Shown: piece after piece, positions 56,580 to 64,000 of the stretch
Layout of the letters: each line of letters starts with the position of its first letter
Numbering within the stretch: position 1 is the first letter of the stretch
Origin: Thermobifida cellulosilytica TB100
GTDB lineage: Bacteria; Actinomycetota; Actinomycetes; Streptosporangiales; Streptosporangiaceae
Length of the DNA stretch: 64,000 bases
Assembly (NCBI RefSeq): GCF_001517975.1
Contig: NZ_KQ950180.1
Span: forward strand, 1,372,160 to 1,436,159
Direction of reading: 5' to 3'
Notes under the pieces: generated by a model
Told to the model about the DNA's origin: nothing
Database searches by the model: none
What the model saw: the letters and a program-made list of their open reading frames with translations, nothing else
Program-made: the position numbers and the translations under genes

Positions 56580-57149
56580 TCACACTCCGGAGTGCTGTGG
56601 TGGCGCATCGGGGCGCGAACGGCTGCAATGGTGCGCCGACGGGGCGGCAGGCAGTCGTTTTCCGTGGTTACCAGGCAGTGTTTTCCGTTTTGTGTCCTTG
56701 CGCTGCGTGATCTTTCTCGGTGGCGGGTTTCGCCGTGGTTTCCGGGAGGTGAACCGGGGGCGCCGGTTCGGCGGCGGCGTATTTTATGAGCGTGATCTCT
56801 GTCACTGAACTCGGGGTGGGGAGGCGCTGCGCGGGTCCGGAGGAGGGGAAGAGGACCGACCGTCGTCACTGAGAGTAGTCGGCTTCGGAGGAGAGATCAG
56901 CTTCCGCATCCCGGAAGAAACTCCGGGGCACGGCTTCTGACCTGGGCGGATGCTCCGCCTCTCGGCGTGGGCGGAGAATGTGCGCAGTGGTTGCCAAAAT
57001 CTCGAAAAATCCCTATTGGTCCTGCTAGGGTCACCCATCATCCTGTCCGCCCTGGTACGGACGCCACTACATGGCGGAACAGTGCAGTGGTAGGAGAGGA
57101 GTACCGAGGTCAGACGGCCCGTCGATGTCACTGAGGGTAAGGGGAGGGT
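56580..57149 (+). promoter_or_regulatory. Conservon upstream region
   Basis: 570 nt without a credible gene; parts (56640-56700, 56990-57015) are AT-rich for this genome. TTGCCA (56991-56996), a 17-nt spacer and TATTGG (57014-57019) form a candidate promoter facing the conservon. Confidence 0.4.
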
Positions 57150-58544
57150 GTGAGAGGTCGGCCCACCGAGGACGGCGGCGTGCAGCCGCCGGACGCCTCG
57201 CTCGCAGGCAGGAAGCCAGAGCAACAGGACCGGCGGCCGGCCCGGTCGTGGTGGCGCAGGCTGACCGGGAGACGGAAGCAGGCCCCGGCCCCCGCCCTGG
57301 CCGCGCCGGAGCCGGAGATCGTCTCGCCGGCCGAGAGCCGGGAGACCGCCCCGGACGATCCGCAGAACCTGCTGCCCACCGCGCTGGCCACCCTGGCCAT
57401 GCGCGACCTCACCCTCGTCGACTCGCTGCTGGCCTTCGTCGAGCAGCTCGAGCGCCAGGAGGACGACCCCGAACAGCTCAAGGTGCTGTTCCAGATCGAC
57501 CACCTCGCCACCCGGATGCGGCGCAACGGCGAGAACCTGCTGATCCTCGCGGGCCACGGCGGACAGGGCAAGCACACCGAACCGGTCCCGCTGCTCGACG
57601 TCGTCCGCGCCGCGATGTCCGAGGTGAGCGAGTACACCCGGGTCCAGCTCCAGGACCTGCCCCAGGACGCGGCAATCTCCCCCGACGCCGCCGACGACCT
57701 CAGCCACCTCGTCGCGGAGCTGCTGGACAACGCCATCGCCTTCTCGGCGGCCAAACTCCCGGTCGTCGTCCGCGGACGGATCGGGGCGGACGGCGCGCTC
57801 CTGATCGAGGTCGTCGACGACGGGATCGGCATTCCGGCCGAGCGCCTCGACCAGCTCAACCGGTGGCTCGCCACGCCGCCGCAGTTGAGCGAGGACGTCG
57901 TCCGGCACATGGGGCTCTACGTGGTCAGCAGGCTCGCCGCCCGCCAGAACGTCAGCGTGCAGTTGCAGACCCGCCCCTTCAGCGGGACCACCGCCTACGT
58001 CAGGATCCCCGGCGAGCTGGTCACCGCGGTCCCGCCCGTCCCCCAGACTCCCCGGACGCCCCGGCCGCCCGCCGGGACGCCGGCCCTCCCGCCGGTCGGT
58101 CGGCGCGGCCCCCAGCCGAGCCCTCCCGCCCCCACCCGCACGGGGGCGAGCGGCCTGCCCCGCCGGGAGTCCAAGCGCAACCGCCGGACGACCCCTGCGT
58201 CCCCGCCGCCTCCTGCGCCTCCCCCGCCCCGGCAGGACAAGCCGGTGCGCCCCTCCGCACCGGCCGCCGGCAGCGGCGAACTGTGGGAGCTCCCGCAGCG
58301 CCGCCGCTCCTCGGACGCTCCGCCCCGCCGCAGGGCCGGAGTGGAGGGGACAGCCCCGGAAGGCGGCCGGGGTCCCCGGGACGCGTCCGCCGGGGCCTTC
58401 TCGGGGCAGCCGCCCGGGTTCGCCGAACGCATCCGCGCCGACCTGGAAGGGCTCCTCAGCGGACAGGCTGAGGCGGCCCGGGAGATCGCGTCGAGGAGTC
58501 AGGGGAACAGCACCCCGGGTGCAGAAAGAGCGATGGAGAAATGA
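57150..58544 (+). CDS. Conservon CvnA-like histidine kinase homologue lacking a sensor domain
   Basis: 464 aa, GTG start after AAGGGGAGG. No membrane helices. Residues 1-75 are basic and Pro-rich. A dimerisation-like helix (LFQIDHLATRMRRNGENLLILAG) and a HATPase_c domain follow, with the N box VAELLDNAIAFS, EVVDDGIGIP and MGLYVVSRLAARQNVSV. The C-terminal 170 residues are a Pro/Arg-rich disordered tail. Typical CvnA proteins carry an N-terminal periplasmic sensor and two helices that are absent here. It is coupled to the roadblock gene by a 4-nt overlap. Confidence 0.85.
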   Translation: MRGRPTEDGGVQPPDASLAGRKPEQQDRRPARSWWRRLTGRRKQAPAPALAAPEPEIVSPAESRETAPDDPQNLLPTALATLAMRDLTLVDSLLAFVEQLERQEDDPEQLKVLFQIDHLATRMRRNGENLLILAGHGGQGKHTEPVPLLDVVRAAMSEVSEYTRVQLQDLPQDAAISPDAADDLSHLVAELLDNAIAFSAAKLPVVVRGRIGADGALLIEVVDDGIGIPAERLDQLNRWLATPPQLSEDVVRHMGLYVVSRLAARQNVSVQLQTRPFSGTTAYVRIPGELVTAVPPVPQTPRTPRPPAGTPALPPVGRRGPQPSPPAPTRTGASGLPRRESKRNRRTTPASPPPPAPPPPRQDKPVRPSAPAAGSGELWELPQRRRSSDAPPRRRAGVEGTAPEGGRGPRDASAGAFSGQPPGFAERIRADLEGLLSGQAEAAREIASRSQGNSTPGAERAMEK

Positions 58545-58963
58545 CCGATTCCCATTCCGAGGTAGAGAAGTTCAACTGGGTCATCGACAACTTCGTCCGC
58601 GACGTCCCGGGCGTGAACCATGCCGCGGTGGTCTCGGCCGACGGACTGTTGCTCGCCCGCTCCCAGGGACTGCCACTGGAGGAGGCCGAGCAACTGGCGG
58701 CCGTGGCAAGCGGGATGGTCAGCCTCGCCCAGGGCACCTCGCGCATGTTCGACCAGGGCGAGGTGGAGCAGACCATCGTCCGCATGCGGCGGGGGCACCT
58801 CTTCCTCACCTCGATCGGGGACGGCTCGTGCCTGGCCGTACTGGCTGCCAGCGACTGCGACATGAAGATCGTCGGCTACCAGATGGCACTGCTCGTGGAG
58901 ACCACCGGGCACGTCCTCACACCCAAGCTGCGGGGCGAGCTCCGCGAAGCGCTCATCAACTGA
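58541..58963 (+). CDS. Roadblock/LC7 protein (CvnB)
   Basis: 140 aa. The roadblock fold is clear: LNWVIDNFVRDVPGVNHAAVVSADGLLLARS-type N-terminus (here FNWVIDNF), AEQLAAVASGMVSLAQG, LFLTSIGDGSCLAVLAA and a C-terminal VETTGHVLTPKLRGELR helix. In conservons this protein binds the GTPase CvnD and regulates nucleotide exchange. ATG overlaps the preceding stop. Confidence 0.93.
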   Translation: MTDSHSEVEKFNWVIDNFVRDVPGVNHAAVVSADGLLLARSQGLPLEEAEQLAAVASGMVSLAQGTSRMFDQGEVEQTIVRMRRGHLFLTSIGDGSCLAVLAASDCDMKIVGYQMALLVETTGHVLTPKLRGELREALIN

Positions 58964-58997
58964 CGGCGGCCGAAGAAGACACCCGGGAAGGCGCAGC

Positions 58998-59363
58998 ATG
59001 ATCCCCACGCCACCGCCAGGGGCGAGCAGGCGCGTGCGTTCCTACGCCCTGACGCTGGGACGTACGAGACCCTCCCTGCCCCTGCTGCTGGAAACGCTCG
59101 TCACCGCTGTGGACCCCGGTCCCGGCGGGCTCGCCGGGATGACCCCGGAACAGCGGAACATCTACCTGGCCTGCACCGAGTCGCGGTCGGTCACCGAGAT
59201 CGCCACGACGGTCCAGTTGCCCATCGGCGTGGTGCGCGTGCTCATCAGCGACCTCGCCCAACAGGGCAAGGTGGAGATCCACCGCACCGTCGGCAGCGGC
59301 CCGCAGGCGGACACCGAACTCCTGGAGAGGATTCTTCATGGGCTTCACGCCATTGCCGGGTAG
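58998..59363 (+). CDS. DUF742 protein (CvnC)
   Basis: 121 aa. DUF742 signature: VRSYALTLGRTRPSL, LETLVTA, TPEQRNIYLACTESRSVTEIATTVQLPIGVVRVLISDLAQQGKVEIHR, a winged-helix-like segment. It overlaps the GTPase gene by 26 nt. Confidence 0.92.
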   Translation: MIPTPPPGASRRVRSYALTLGRTRPSLPLLLETLVTAVDPGPGGLAGMTPEQRNIYLACTESRSVTEIATTVQLPIGVVRVLISDLAQQGKVEIHRTVGSGPQADTELLERILHGLHAIAG

Positions 59364-59934
59364 CGCCCCCAAGAAGGTGTCAGCGAAGATCGTCGTGGCC
59401 GGCGGCTTCGGGGTCGGCAAGACGACGCTGGTCGGATCGGTCTCCGAGATCCCCCCGGTCAACACCGAGGCGATCATGACCCAGGCCAGCGTGCCCCACG
59501 ACGACCTCTCCAGGACGCCCGACAAGCAGACGACCACCGTCGCCATGGACTTCGGGCGCATCACCATCGCCCAGGACCTGATCCTCTACCTGTTCGGCAC
59601 CCCTGGCCAGGCCCGGTTCTGGTTCATGTGGGAGGATCTGACCCGCGGGGCGATCGGTGCGGTCATCATCGTCGACACCCGTCGCCTGGAGGATTCCTTC
59701 CAGGCCATCGACTACTTCGAGAAGTACACCGACCTGCCCTTCCTGATCGCGGTCAACCACTTCGAGGGCGTGCCCATGCACCCCGTCGAGGACATCCGCA
59801 ACGCGCTGGACCTCGACGACGACGTGCCCGTCGTCGTGTTCGACGCCCGGGACCGGAGGCAGTCGGCGGGGGTGCTGGCGAAGCTGGTCGAGTACACCAT
59901 GAACTTCAACGCCGACCCGGCGTTGAGTCGGTGA
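59338..59934 (+). CDS. Ras-like GTPase (CvnD)
   Basis: 198 aa. P-loop GGFGVGKTTLVGSVSEI (about residues 22-38), a G3-like FGTPGQARFWFMW, and G4 region AVNHFEG in place of NKxD, as is usual for this family. It completes the CvnA-B-C-D set, which acts like a membrane-independent G-protein switch in actinomycetes. Confidence 0.94.
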   Translation: MGFTPLPGSAPKKVSAKIVVAGGFGVGKTTLVGSVSEIPPVNTEAIMTQASVPHDDLSRTPDKQTTTVAMDFGRITIAQDLILYLFGTPGQARFWFMWEDLTRGAIGAVIIVDTRRLEDSFQAIDYFEKYTDLPFLIAVNHFEGVPMHPVEDIRNALDLDDDVPVVVFDARDRRQSAGVLAKLVEYTMNFNADPALSR

Positions 59935-59950
59935 CCGCCCGGGGAGTGAC

Positions 59951-61180
59951 ATGCGCAGGATTCTGATCGTCGGTGCGGGCCAGTCCGGGCTGCAACTGGG
60001 CCTGTGCCTGCTACAGCACGACTACGACATCACCATCATGACCGCGCGCACCGCCTCCGAGCTCGCCTCGGGCCGGGCGGTGTCGGTGCAGTTGCTCACC
60101 AGCGACCAACTGGACCTGGAGCGCGCCTACGGGCTGGACCTGTGGGAGGGCAAGGCCCCGCCCGTCAGGGGCAGCAGGTTGAGCGGCAAGGGCAACTTCG
60201 GCAACGCCTCCTACGACTGGACCGGCTACTACCGCCGTCCCGCGCAGTCGGTGGACGAGCGGGTGAAGATGTCGGTCTGGCTGGACCTGTTCGAGAAGAT
60301 GGGCGGCCAGGTGGTCATCCACCCGGTGACCGTCTCCGACCTGGACTACCTGGTCGGCATGTACGACCTGACGATCATCGCGGCCGGCCAGTCCGGCCTG
60401 GCCGAGATGTTCTCCGTCACGCACGACTGGCGGGCGCAGGGGATGCCCGAGTTCCGCAGCGCGATCGCCTACGTCACCGCCGCCGAGGACGACCCCTACG
60501 CCGAGGTCCAGACCGGGGGGTGGATCCCCGACGTCGGCCACCTGGTCAGCCTGCCCAGCTACTCGCTGAACGGACCCTGCCGCCTGCTGTGCATCAGCGC
60601 TCCGACGGTCGACGGCGTGGAGATGGCCTCGTGGCCGTCCCGGATGCGGCCCCAGCGGCAGTTGGAGCTGATGCTGGAGGGGATCAAGCACCTTCCCGAG
60701 CTGTACGAGATCTACAAGGACGCCGAACTCGTCGACCCCAAGGCGGTCGCCATGGACCCCACGCGCCCCCTCGTGCGCGACCCGGTGGCGGTGCTGCCCT
60801 CGGGCGGGAAGGTGCTGGGCATCGGCGACACCCTCATCACGACCGGTCCGGGGTTCGCCCAGAACGCCAACAACGAGTGCCGCAGCGCGGACATCTACCT
60901 GAAGGCGATCCTGGAGCACGGCGACCAGCCGTTCGACGAGGACTTCATGCGCGCCACCTTCGCCCGCTTCGAGGAGTTCGCCCGCCCCTTCTACAGCGAC
61001 CTGGTCGTCCTCATCACCACGCTTCCACCGCACGTCCTCGAGGTGTACGAGACGGCCAACACCTGCCAGGCGGTGGCCGACCGGTTCGTGGAGGGCTTCA
61101 ACGACCCGGCCGACATGCTGAGCTGGCTGGGCGACCCGGAGGCCACCCGGGCCTTCCTCGCCGAGGTCGCCGGGGGCTGA
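59951..61180 (+). CDS. StyA-like FAD-dependent monooxygenase
   Basis: 409 aa. N-terminal FAD-binding GAGQSGLQLGLCLLQ, a VSVQLLTSDQLDLERAYGLDLW segment, TIIAAGQSGLAEMF, and a C-terminal GIGDTLITTGPGFAQNANNECRSADIYL (FAD ribose-binding GD motif). This is the layout of styrene/indole monooxygenase oxygenase components. No flavin reductase gene is nearby. It starts 16 nt after the GTPase gene, so it is probably the fifth conservon gene, in the place where others have a cytochrome P450. Confidence 0.82.
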   Translation: MRRILIVGAGQSGLQLGLCLLQHDYDITIMTARTASELASGRAVSVQLLTSDQLDLERAYGLDLWEGKAPPVRGSRLSGKGNFGNASYDWTGYYRRPAQSVDERVKMSVWLDLFEKMGGQVVIHPVTVSDLDYLVGMYDLTIIAAGQSGLAEMFSVTHDWRAQGMPEFRSAIAYVTAAEDDPYAEVQTGGWIPDVGHLVSLPSYSLNGPCRLLCISAPTVDGVEMASWPSRMRPQRQLELMLEGIKHLPELYEIYKDAELVDPKAVAMDPTRPLVRDPVAVLPSGGKVLGIGDTLITTGPGFAQNANNECRSADIYLKAILEHGDQPFDEDFMRATFARFEEFARPFYSDLVVLITTLPPHVLEVYETANTCQAVADRFVEGFNDPADMLSWLGDPEATRAFLAEVAGG

Positions 61181-61199
61181 CGACCGGGCCGCGGGCCGG

Positions 61200-62486
61200 T
61201 CAGTCCCCGGCGAGGACCCGGGGCCGCCGCTCCGGGACGGCCCAGTAGAGGGCCATGGCCCCGTAGCCCGCGGCCATCGCCGTCACCACCGGGGCCGACA
61301 CCCCCGACGGGGGGACCGCCAGCGCGGCCACCGCGGCGGCGGCGACGAACGCGGCGTTGAAGAGCATGTCGTAGACGGAGAAGACCCGTCCCCGGTAGGC
61401 GTCGTCGACGTGCCGCTGGACCAGGGTGTCCACGGTGACCTTGACCCCCTGGGAGACCACGCCGAGCACGAACCCCGCGACGGGGAACACCGCGGCGTCG
61501 AACGGGAGCCCGAACACCAGCAGCGCCGCCGCCCCCGCGGCCAGCAGCGCGGCGATCCACGTCCGGGCGCGCATCCGCTCCCGCGCCCACGGGGTGGCGA
61601 CCGCCCCGGCCAGGAAGCCGACGGCGGAGGCCGCCATCGTCACGCTGAACGAGGCGAACCCGGCGGTGCCGCCCTCGGTGAAGGTGTTGTTGTACAGCAG
61701 CAGCGTCATGATCGTGGAGATGCCGTACAGGAAGCGGTGCCCGGCGATCGTGGCCAGGCCGTCCCGGGCCGGACGGCGCCCCCAGATGTGCCGCGCCCCG
61801 TCGGCCAGTCCGGTCAGCACGTTCCGCAGCGCCCTGCGCACCCGCGAGGACTCGGCGGCCAGGTCGGGGCCCAGCTCGGCGCGGCCGAGCGTCAGCGAGA
61901 CCAGGCCGGCCGCGGCGAAGCCGACGCCCGCTCCGGCCAGGATCAGCGCGGTGCCTACCGGGCCGTCCCCGCCCAGCAGGCGCAGCCCCGCCCCCGCGCC
62001 CGCGCCGAGGAAGGCGGCCGCGGTGCCGCAGGTGGGGGTGACCGCGTTCGCCATGACCAGCCGGTCCTCCGGCACCACGTGCGGCAGCGCGGCCGAGAGC
62101 GCGGAGAGGAAGAAGCGGTTGACGCTCAGCAGGAGCAGCGCGGCCAGCAGGAACGGCGCTCCGTCCGAGCCCGCGGCCACCAGCGCCGCCGTGAGCCCCG
62201 CGAGTGCGGCCTTGGCCAGCGCGGAGAACAGGAGGACCTGGCGGCGCTGCCACCGGTCGATGAGCACCCCGGCGAACGGCCCCACGACGGAGAACGGCAG
62301 GAGCAGCACGGCGAACGCCGCCGCCACCGCTCCTGCCGTGGTGTGCTGTTCGGGGGAGAAGAAGACGTAACCGGCCAGCCCGGCCTGGTAGACGCCGTCG
62401 GAGAACTGCGAGGCCACCCGGGTCCCGAAGAGCCTGCGGAACCGGGGGCCGCGCAGTACCTCGCGCAGGTCGCCGTGGAAGGACAC
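61200..62486 (-). CDS. MFS transporter
   Basis: 428 aa, GTG start, about 12 helices beginning GYVFFSPEQHTTAGAVAAAFAVLLLPFSVVGPFAGVLIDRWQRRQVLLFSALAK. The motif A-type loop is DRWQRR. It resembles the MdfA/enterobactin-exporter-like group (MFS_3). Substrate unknown. It is convergent with the monooxygenase gene, only 19 nt apart, and follows a membrane-anchored protein gene. Confidence 0.85.
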   Translation of the reverse strand: MSFHGDLREVLRGPRFRRLFGTRVASQFSDGVYQAGLAGYVFFSPEQHTTAGAVAAAFAVLLLPFSVVGPFAGVLIDRWQRRQVLLFSALAKAALAGLTAALVAAGSDGAPFLLAALLLLSVNRFFLSALSAALPHVVPEDRLVMANAVTPTCGTAAAFLGAGAGAGLRLLGGDGPVGTALILAGAGVGFAAAGLVSLTLGRAELGPDLAAESSRVRRALRNVLTGLADGARHIWGRRPARDGLATIAGHRFLYGISTIMTLLLYNNTFTEGGTAGFASFSVTMAASAVGFLAGAVATPWARERMRARTWIAALLAAGAAALLVFGLPFDAAVFPVAGFVLGVVSQGVKVTVDTLVQRHVDDAYRGRVFSVYDMLFNAAFVAAAAVAALAVPPSGVSAPVVTAMAAGYGAMALYWAVPERRPRVLAGD

Positions 62487-62505
62487 CCGACCAGGGTAGG
62501 CCGGG

Positions 62506-63210
62506 TCAGAACCTGGTCAGAACGCCGTCCGCGGTGCTGATCGACCCGTCGGGCTGCTCGGTGGCCACGCCGACGTACAGGTCGTCGCCGTCCACGATGA
62601 AGTGCAGGTAGCCGAACAGGGTGCAGGTGCCGTTGCCGTCGTCCATGGTGTAGTACTCCAGGTCGACGCTGTCCTCGGTGTTGGAGGTGGTGAGGATGTC
62701 CCACCGGCACGACTCGCCGTTCGGCATGGACAGGTCGGCCCCGCCGAGGCTCTCCCCGGCGACCATGTGGACCTCCAGGGTCCAGGTGGACTCGTAGTTG
62801 CCGTCCAGGTCGTACTGGGTCATGACCCCCGACCAGCTGCCGTCCATGGCCTCGGGGAACTCCCCGGTGCTCAGCTCGTCGTCCGGGGGCTCCGGGACGT
62901 CGTCGGGAATGTCGTCGGGAATCCAGTCGGAGTCCCCCAGGACGTCGGGGGTCTGCGCGGAGGTGCTCTCCTGCGGCCTGGGGGAGTCGGCCACGGGGGC
63001 GGGCTCCGGATCGCGTCCGCCGAAGACGAGGACCAGCACGATCGCCACGATCAGGAAGACGATGACCACACCGCCGACGGCGAGGACAACGGTGGTCCCG
63101 GTGGAGTTCCTGCGAGGCTGGGGAGCGGGAGGGTACTGCGGGGTGTAGCCGCCGTCCTGCCACTGCGGTCCCTGACCCGGCTGCGAGGGAGGTTGTGGGG
63201 AATAGCTCAC
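62506..63210 (-). CDS. Membrane-anchored protein with extracytoplasmic domain
   Basis: 234 aa from GTG 63210 (the frame is open further upstream without homology). A Pro/Gln-rich cytoplasmic leader (PQPPSQPGQGPQWQ), one helix (TVVLAVGGVVIVFLIVAIVLVLVFGG, about residues 38-64), an acidic Pro-rich linker, and a 120-residue beta-rich domain (GSWSGVMTQYDLDGNYESTWTLEVHM) with two cysteines (SCRW, GTCTLF) that could pair. Similar architecture occurs in many actinobacterial envelope proteins. Not recognised. Confidence 0.65.
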   Translation of the reverse strand: MSYSPQPPSQPGQGPQWQDGGYTPQYPPAPQPRRNSTGTTVVLAVGGVVIVFLIVAIVLVLVFGGRDPEPAPVADSPRPQESTSAQTPDVLGDSDWIPDDIPDDVPEPPDDELSTGEFPEAMDGSWSGVMTQYDLDGNYESTWTLEVHMVAGESLGGADLSMPNGESCRWDILTTSNTEDSVDLEYYTMDDGNGTCTLFGYLHFIVDGDDLYVGVATEQPDGSISTADGVLTRF

Positions 63211-63450
63211 GGACGTGCCGTCCCTTCCGGTGAAAGCCCGCTCACGGGCAGCACCCGAAACCAGGAAAACGCTGGCCACAGTGTGCGGAAAAGCTCTGTT
63301 CCACTTCTTTTGCAGTTGTTGGAAATCTGTCCGGGCAGCAGAGGGTGACACCGTTGTCACCTTTGTGTTCCCTGGCTTTCCTGCGTTCGGTGAGATGGTT
63401 CCCGCACGCTTTTGGTTCCGAGGCTTTTTCGGGATTTCTCCGGAAAAGGA
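63211..63450. promoter_or_regulatory. Upstream region of the membrane-anchored protein gene
   Basis: Gene-free DNA, AT-richer than its surroundings. A GGTGAC/GTCACC inverted repeat with a 6-nt spacer at 63344-63361 could be an operator for the minus-strand gene. Confidence 0.35.
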
Positions 63451-63483
63451 GAACGCCGGAGCGGTCGATCCGCTCCGGCGTTC
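63451..63483 (-). terminator. Terminator of the inositol-phosphate synthase gene
   Basis: A perfect 13-bp stem (63451-63463 with 63471-63483) is followed on the minus strand by TCCTTTT, 24 nt beyond the stop codon. Confidence 0.8.
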
Positions 63484-63506
63484 CGCAGTTGCGGACGGTG
63501 TCCGGG

Positions 63507-64000
63507 TCAGCGCTCGATCTCTCCGGCGATGAACTTCTCCACCGCCTCGTGCGCCTCGGAGTCGGAGTACTGCACCGGCGGCGACTTCATGAAGTAGGAG
63601 GAGGCCGACAGGATCGGCCCGCCGATGCCGCGGTCCTTGGCGATCTTGGCGGCGCGCACGGCGTCGATGATGATGCCCGCCGAGTTCGGCGAGTCCCACA
63701 CCTCCAGCTTGTACTCCAGGTTCAGCGGGACGTCGCCGAAGGCGCGCCCCTCCAGGCGCACGTACGCCCACTTGCGGTCGTCCAGCCACGGCACGTGGTC
63801 GGACGGGCCGATGTGCACCGACCGGGCGTTGAGCTCGTGCGGGATCTGCGAGGTGACCGACTGGGTCTTGGAGATCTTCTTCGACTCCAGCCGCTCCCGC
63901 TCCAACATGTTCAGGAAGTCCATGTTGCCGCCGAAGTTGAGCTGGTAGGTGCGGTCGACGACCACCCCGCGGTCCTCGAACAGCTTCGACAGCACCCGGT
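63507..64000 (-). CDS. ino1: Inositol-3-phosphate synthase, C-terminal part (runs off the window)
   Basis: The last about 164 codons are present; the 5' part lies beyond 64000. [76 protein letters not shown] and the [26 protein letters not shown] segment are characteristic of actinobacterial Ino1. It makes the inositol phosphate needed for phosphatidylinositol and mycothiol. Any GTG inside the fragment is internal, not the start. Confidence 0.92.
   Translation of the reverse strand, partial: RVLSKLFEDRGVVVDRTYQLNFGGNMDFLNMLERERLESKKISKTQSVTSQIPHELNARSVHIGPSDHVPWLDDRKWAYVRLEGRAFGDVPLNLEYKLEVWDSPNSAGIIIDAVRAAKIAKDRGIGGPILSASSYFMKSPPVQYSDSEAHEAVEKFIAGEIER

Overview
The window is high-GC DNA with GTG and TTG starts, densely packed operons and an actinobacterial replication-origin layout. 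dnaA, dnaN, gnd, recF, a DUF721 gene, gyrB, gyrA and DUF3566 lie on one side of the origin; rpmH, rnpA, yidD, yidC, jag, rsmG, parA and parB lie on the other. Together with trxA-trxB-anti-sigma-sigM-pseudokinase-murJ-DUF6049-pcnA and a conservon, this points to a filamentous actinomycete, most likely of the Nocardiopsaceae (Nocardiopsis/Thermobifida/Streptomonospora type). The genus is inferred from gene order and protein character, not from a search.

Layout. (1) 0.3-4.9 kb: tRNA-Ser(CGA), tadA with two paralogous tadA-associated proteins, upp, and several small or membrane proteins. (2) 4.9-6.6 kb: dnaB, preceded by a cluster of DnaA boxes. (3) 6.8-17.4 kb: a cell-wall glycopolymer region. 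It has an LCP ligase-type protein, manA, two glycosyltransferase-like proteins, a polysialyltransferase-family protein, a GT2 enzyme, a NeuB-type synthase and a NeuA-HAD fusion. With manA present and no NeuC epimerase visible, a Kdn-type (teichulosonic acid) polymer is more likely than Neu5Ac. (4) 18.1-26.3 kb: an accessory biosynthetic cluster, all on the + strand, centred on a protein I recognise as the AvrD (syringolide synthase) family. With it are a KAS III, a free-standing ACP, a HAD phosphatase, two paralogous P-loop NTPases, a metallo-beta-lactamase-fold hydrolase, an MFS exporter and an HTH regulator. This is the most novel part of the window. (5) 26.4-39.8 kb: tRNA-Ile(GAT), DUF3566, gyrA, gyrB, DUF721, recF, gnd, dnaN and dnaA, with DnaA-box arrays on both sides of dnaA, and rpmH. 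(6) 39.8-45.4 kb: RNase P protein, membrane insertion, RsmG and the ParABS system. Five parS palindromes are visible, two of them inside the parA reading frame. (7) 45.4-56.5 kb: thioredoxin system, ECF sigma factor and anti-sigma, pseudokinase with a discoidin-like ectodomain, MurJ flippase, DUF6049 secreted protein and tRNA nucleotidyltransferase. (8) 57.1-64 kb: a conservon whose histidine-kinase-like component lacks a membrane sensor, a StyA-like FAD monooxygenase, an MFS transporter, a membrane-anchored protein, and the 3' part of inositol-phosphate synthase running off the right edge.

How they fit: the origin region couples initiation (DnaA, DnaB, DnaN), topology (gyrase) and segregation (ParABS). 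The sigM-murJ block and the Kdn/LCP block serve envelope assembly. The AvrD cluster can be read as a self-contained pathway: KAS III and ACP make a beta-ketoacyl thioester, AvrD joins it to a phosphorylated sugar-type acceptor, the HAD enzyme dephosphorylates, and MFS exports. This would be a small diffusible lipid or lactone analogous to syringolides or gamma-butyrolactones. All functions come from reading the sequence and from family knowledge; no database search was run.
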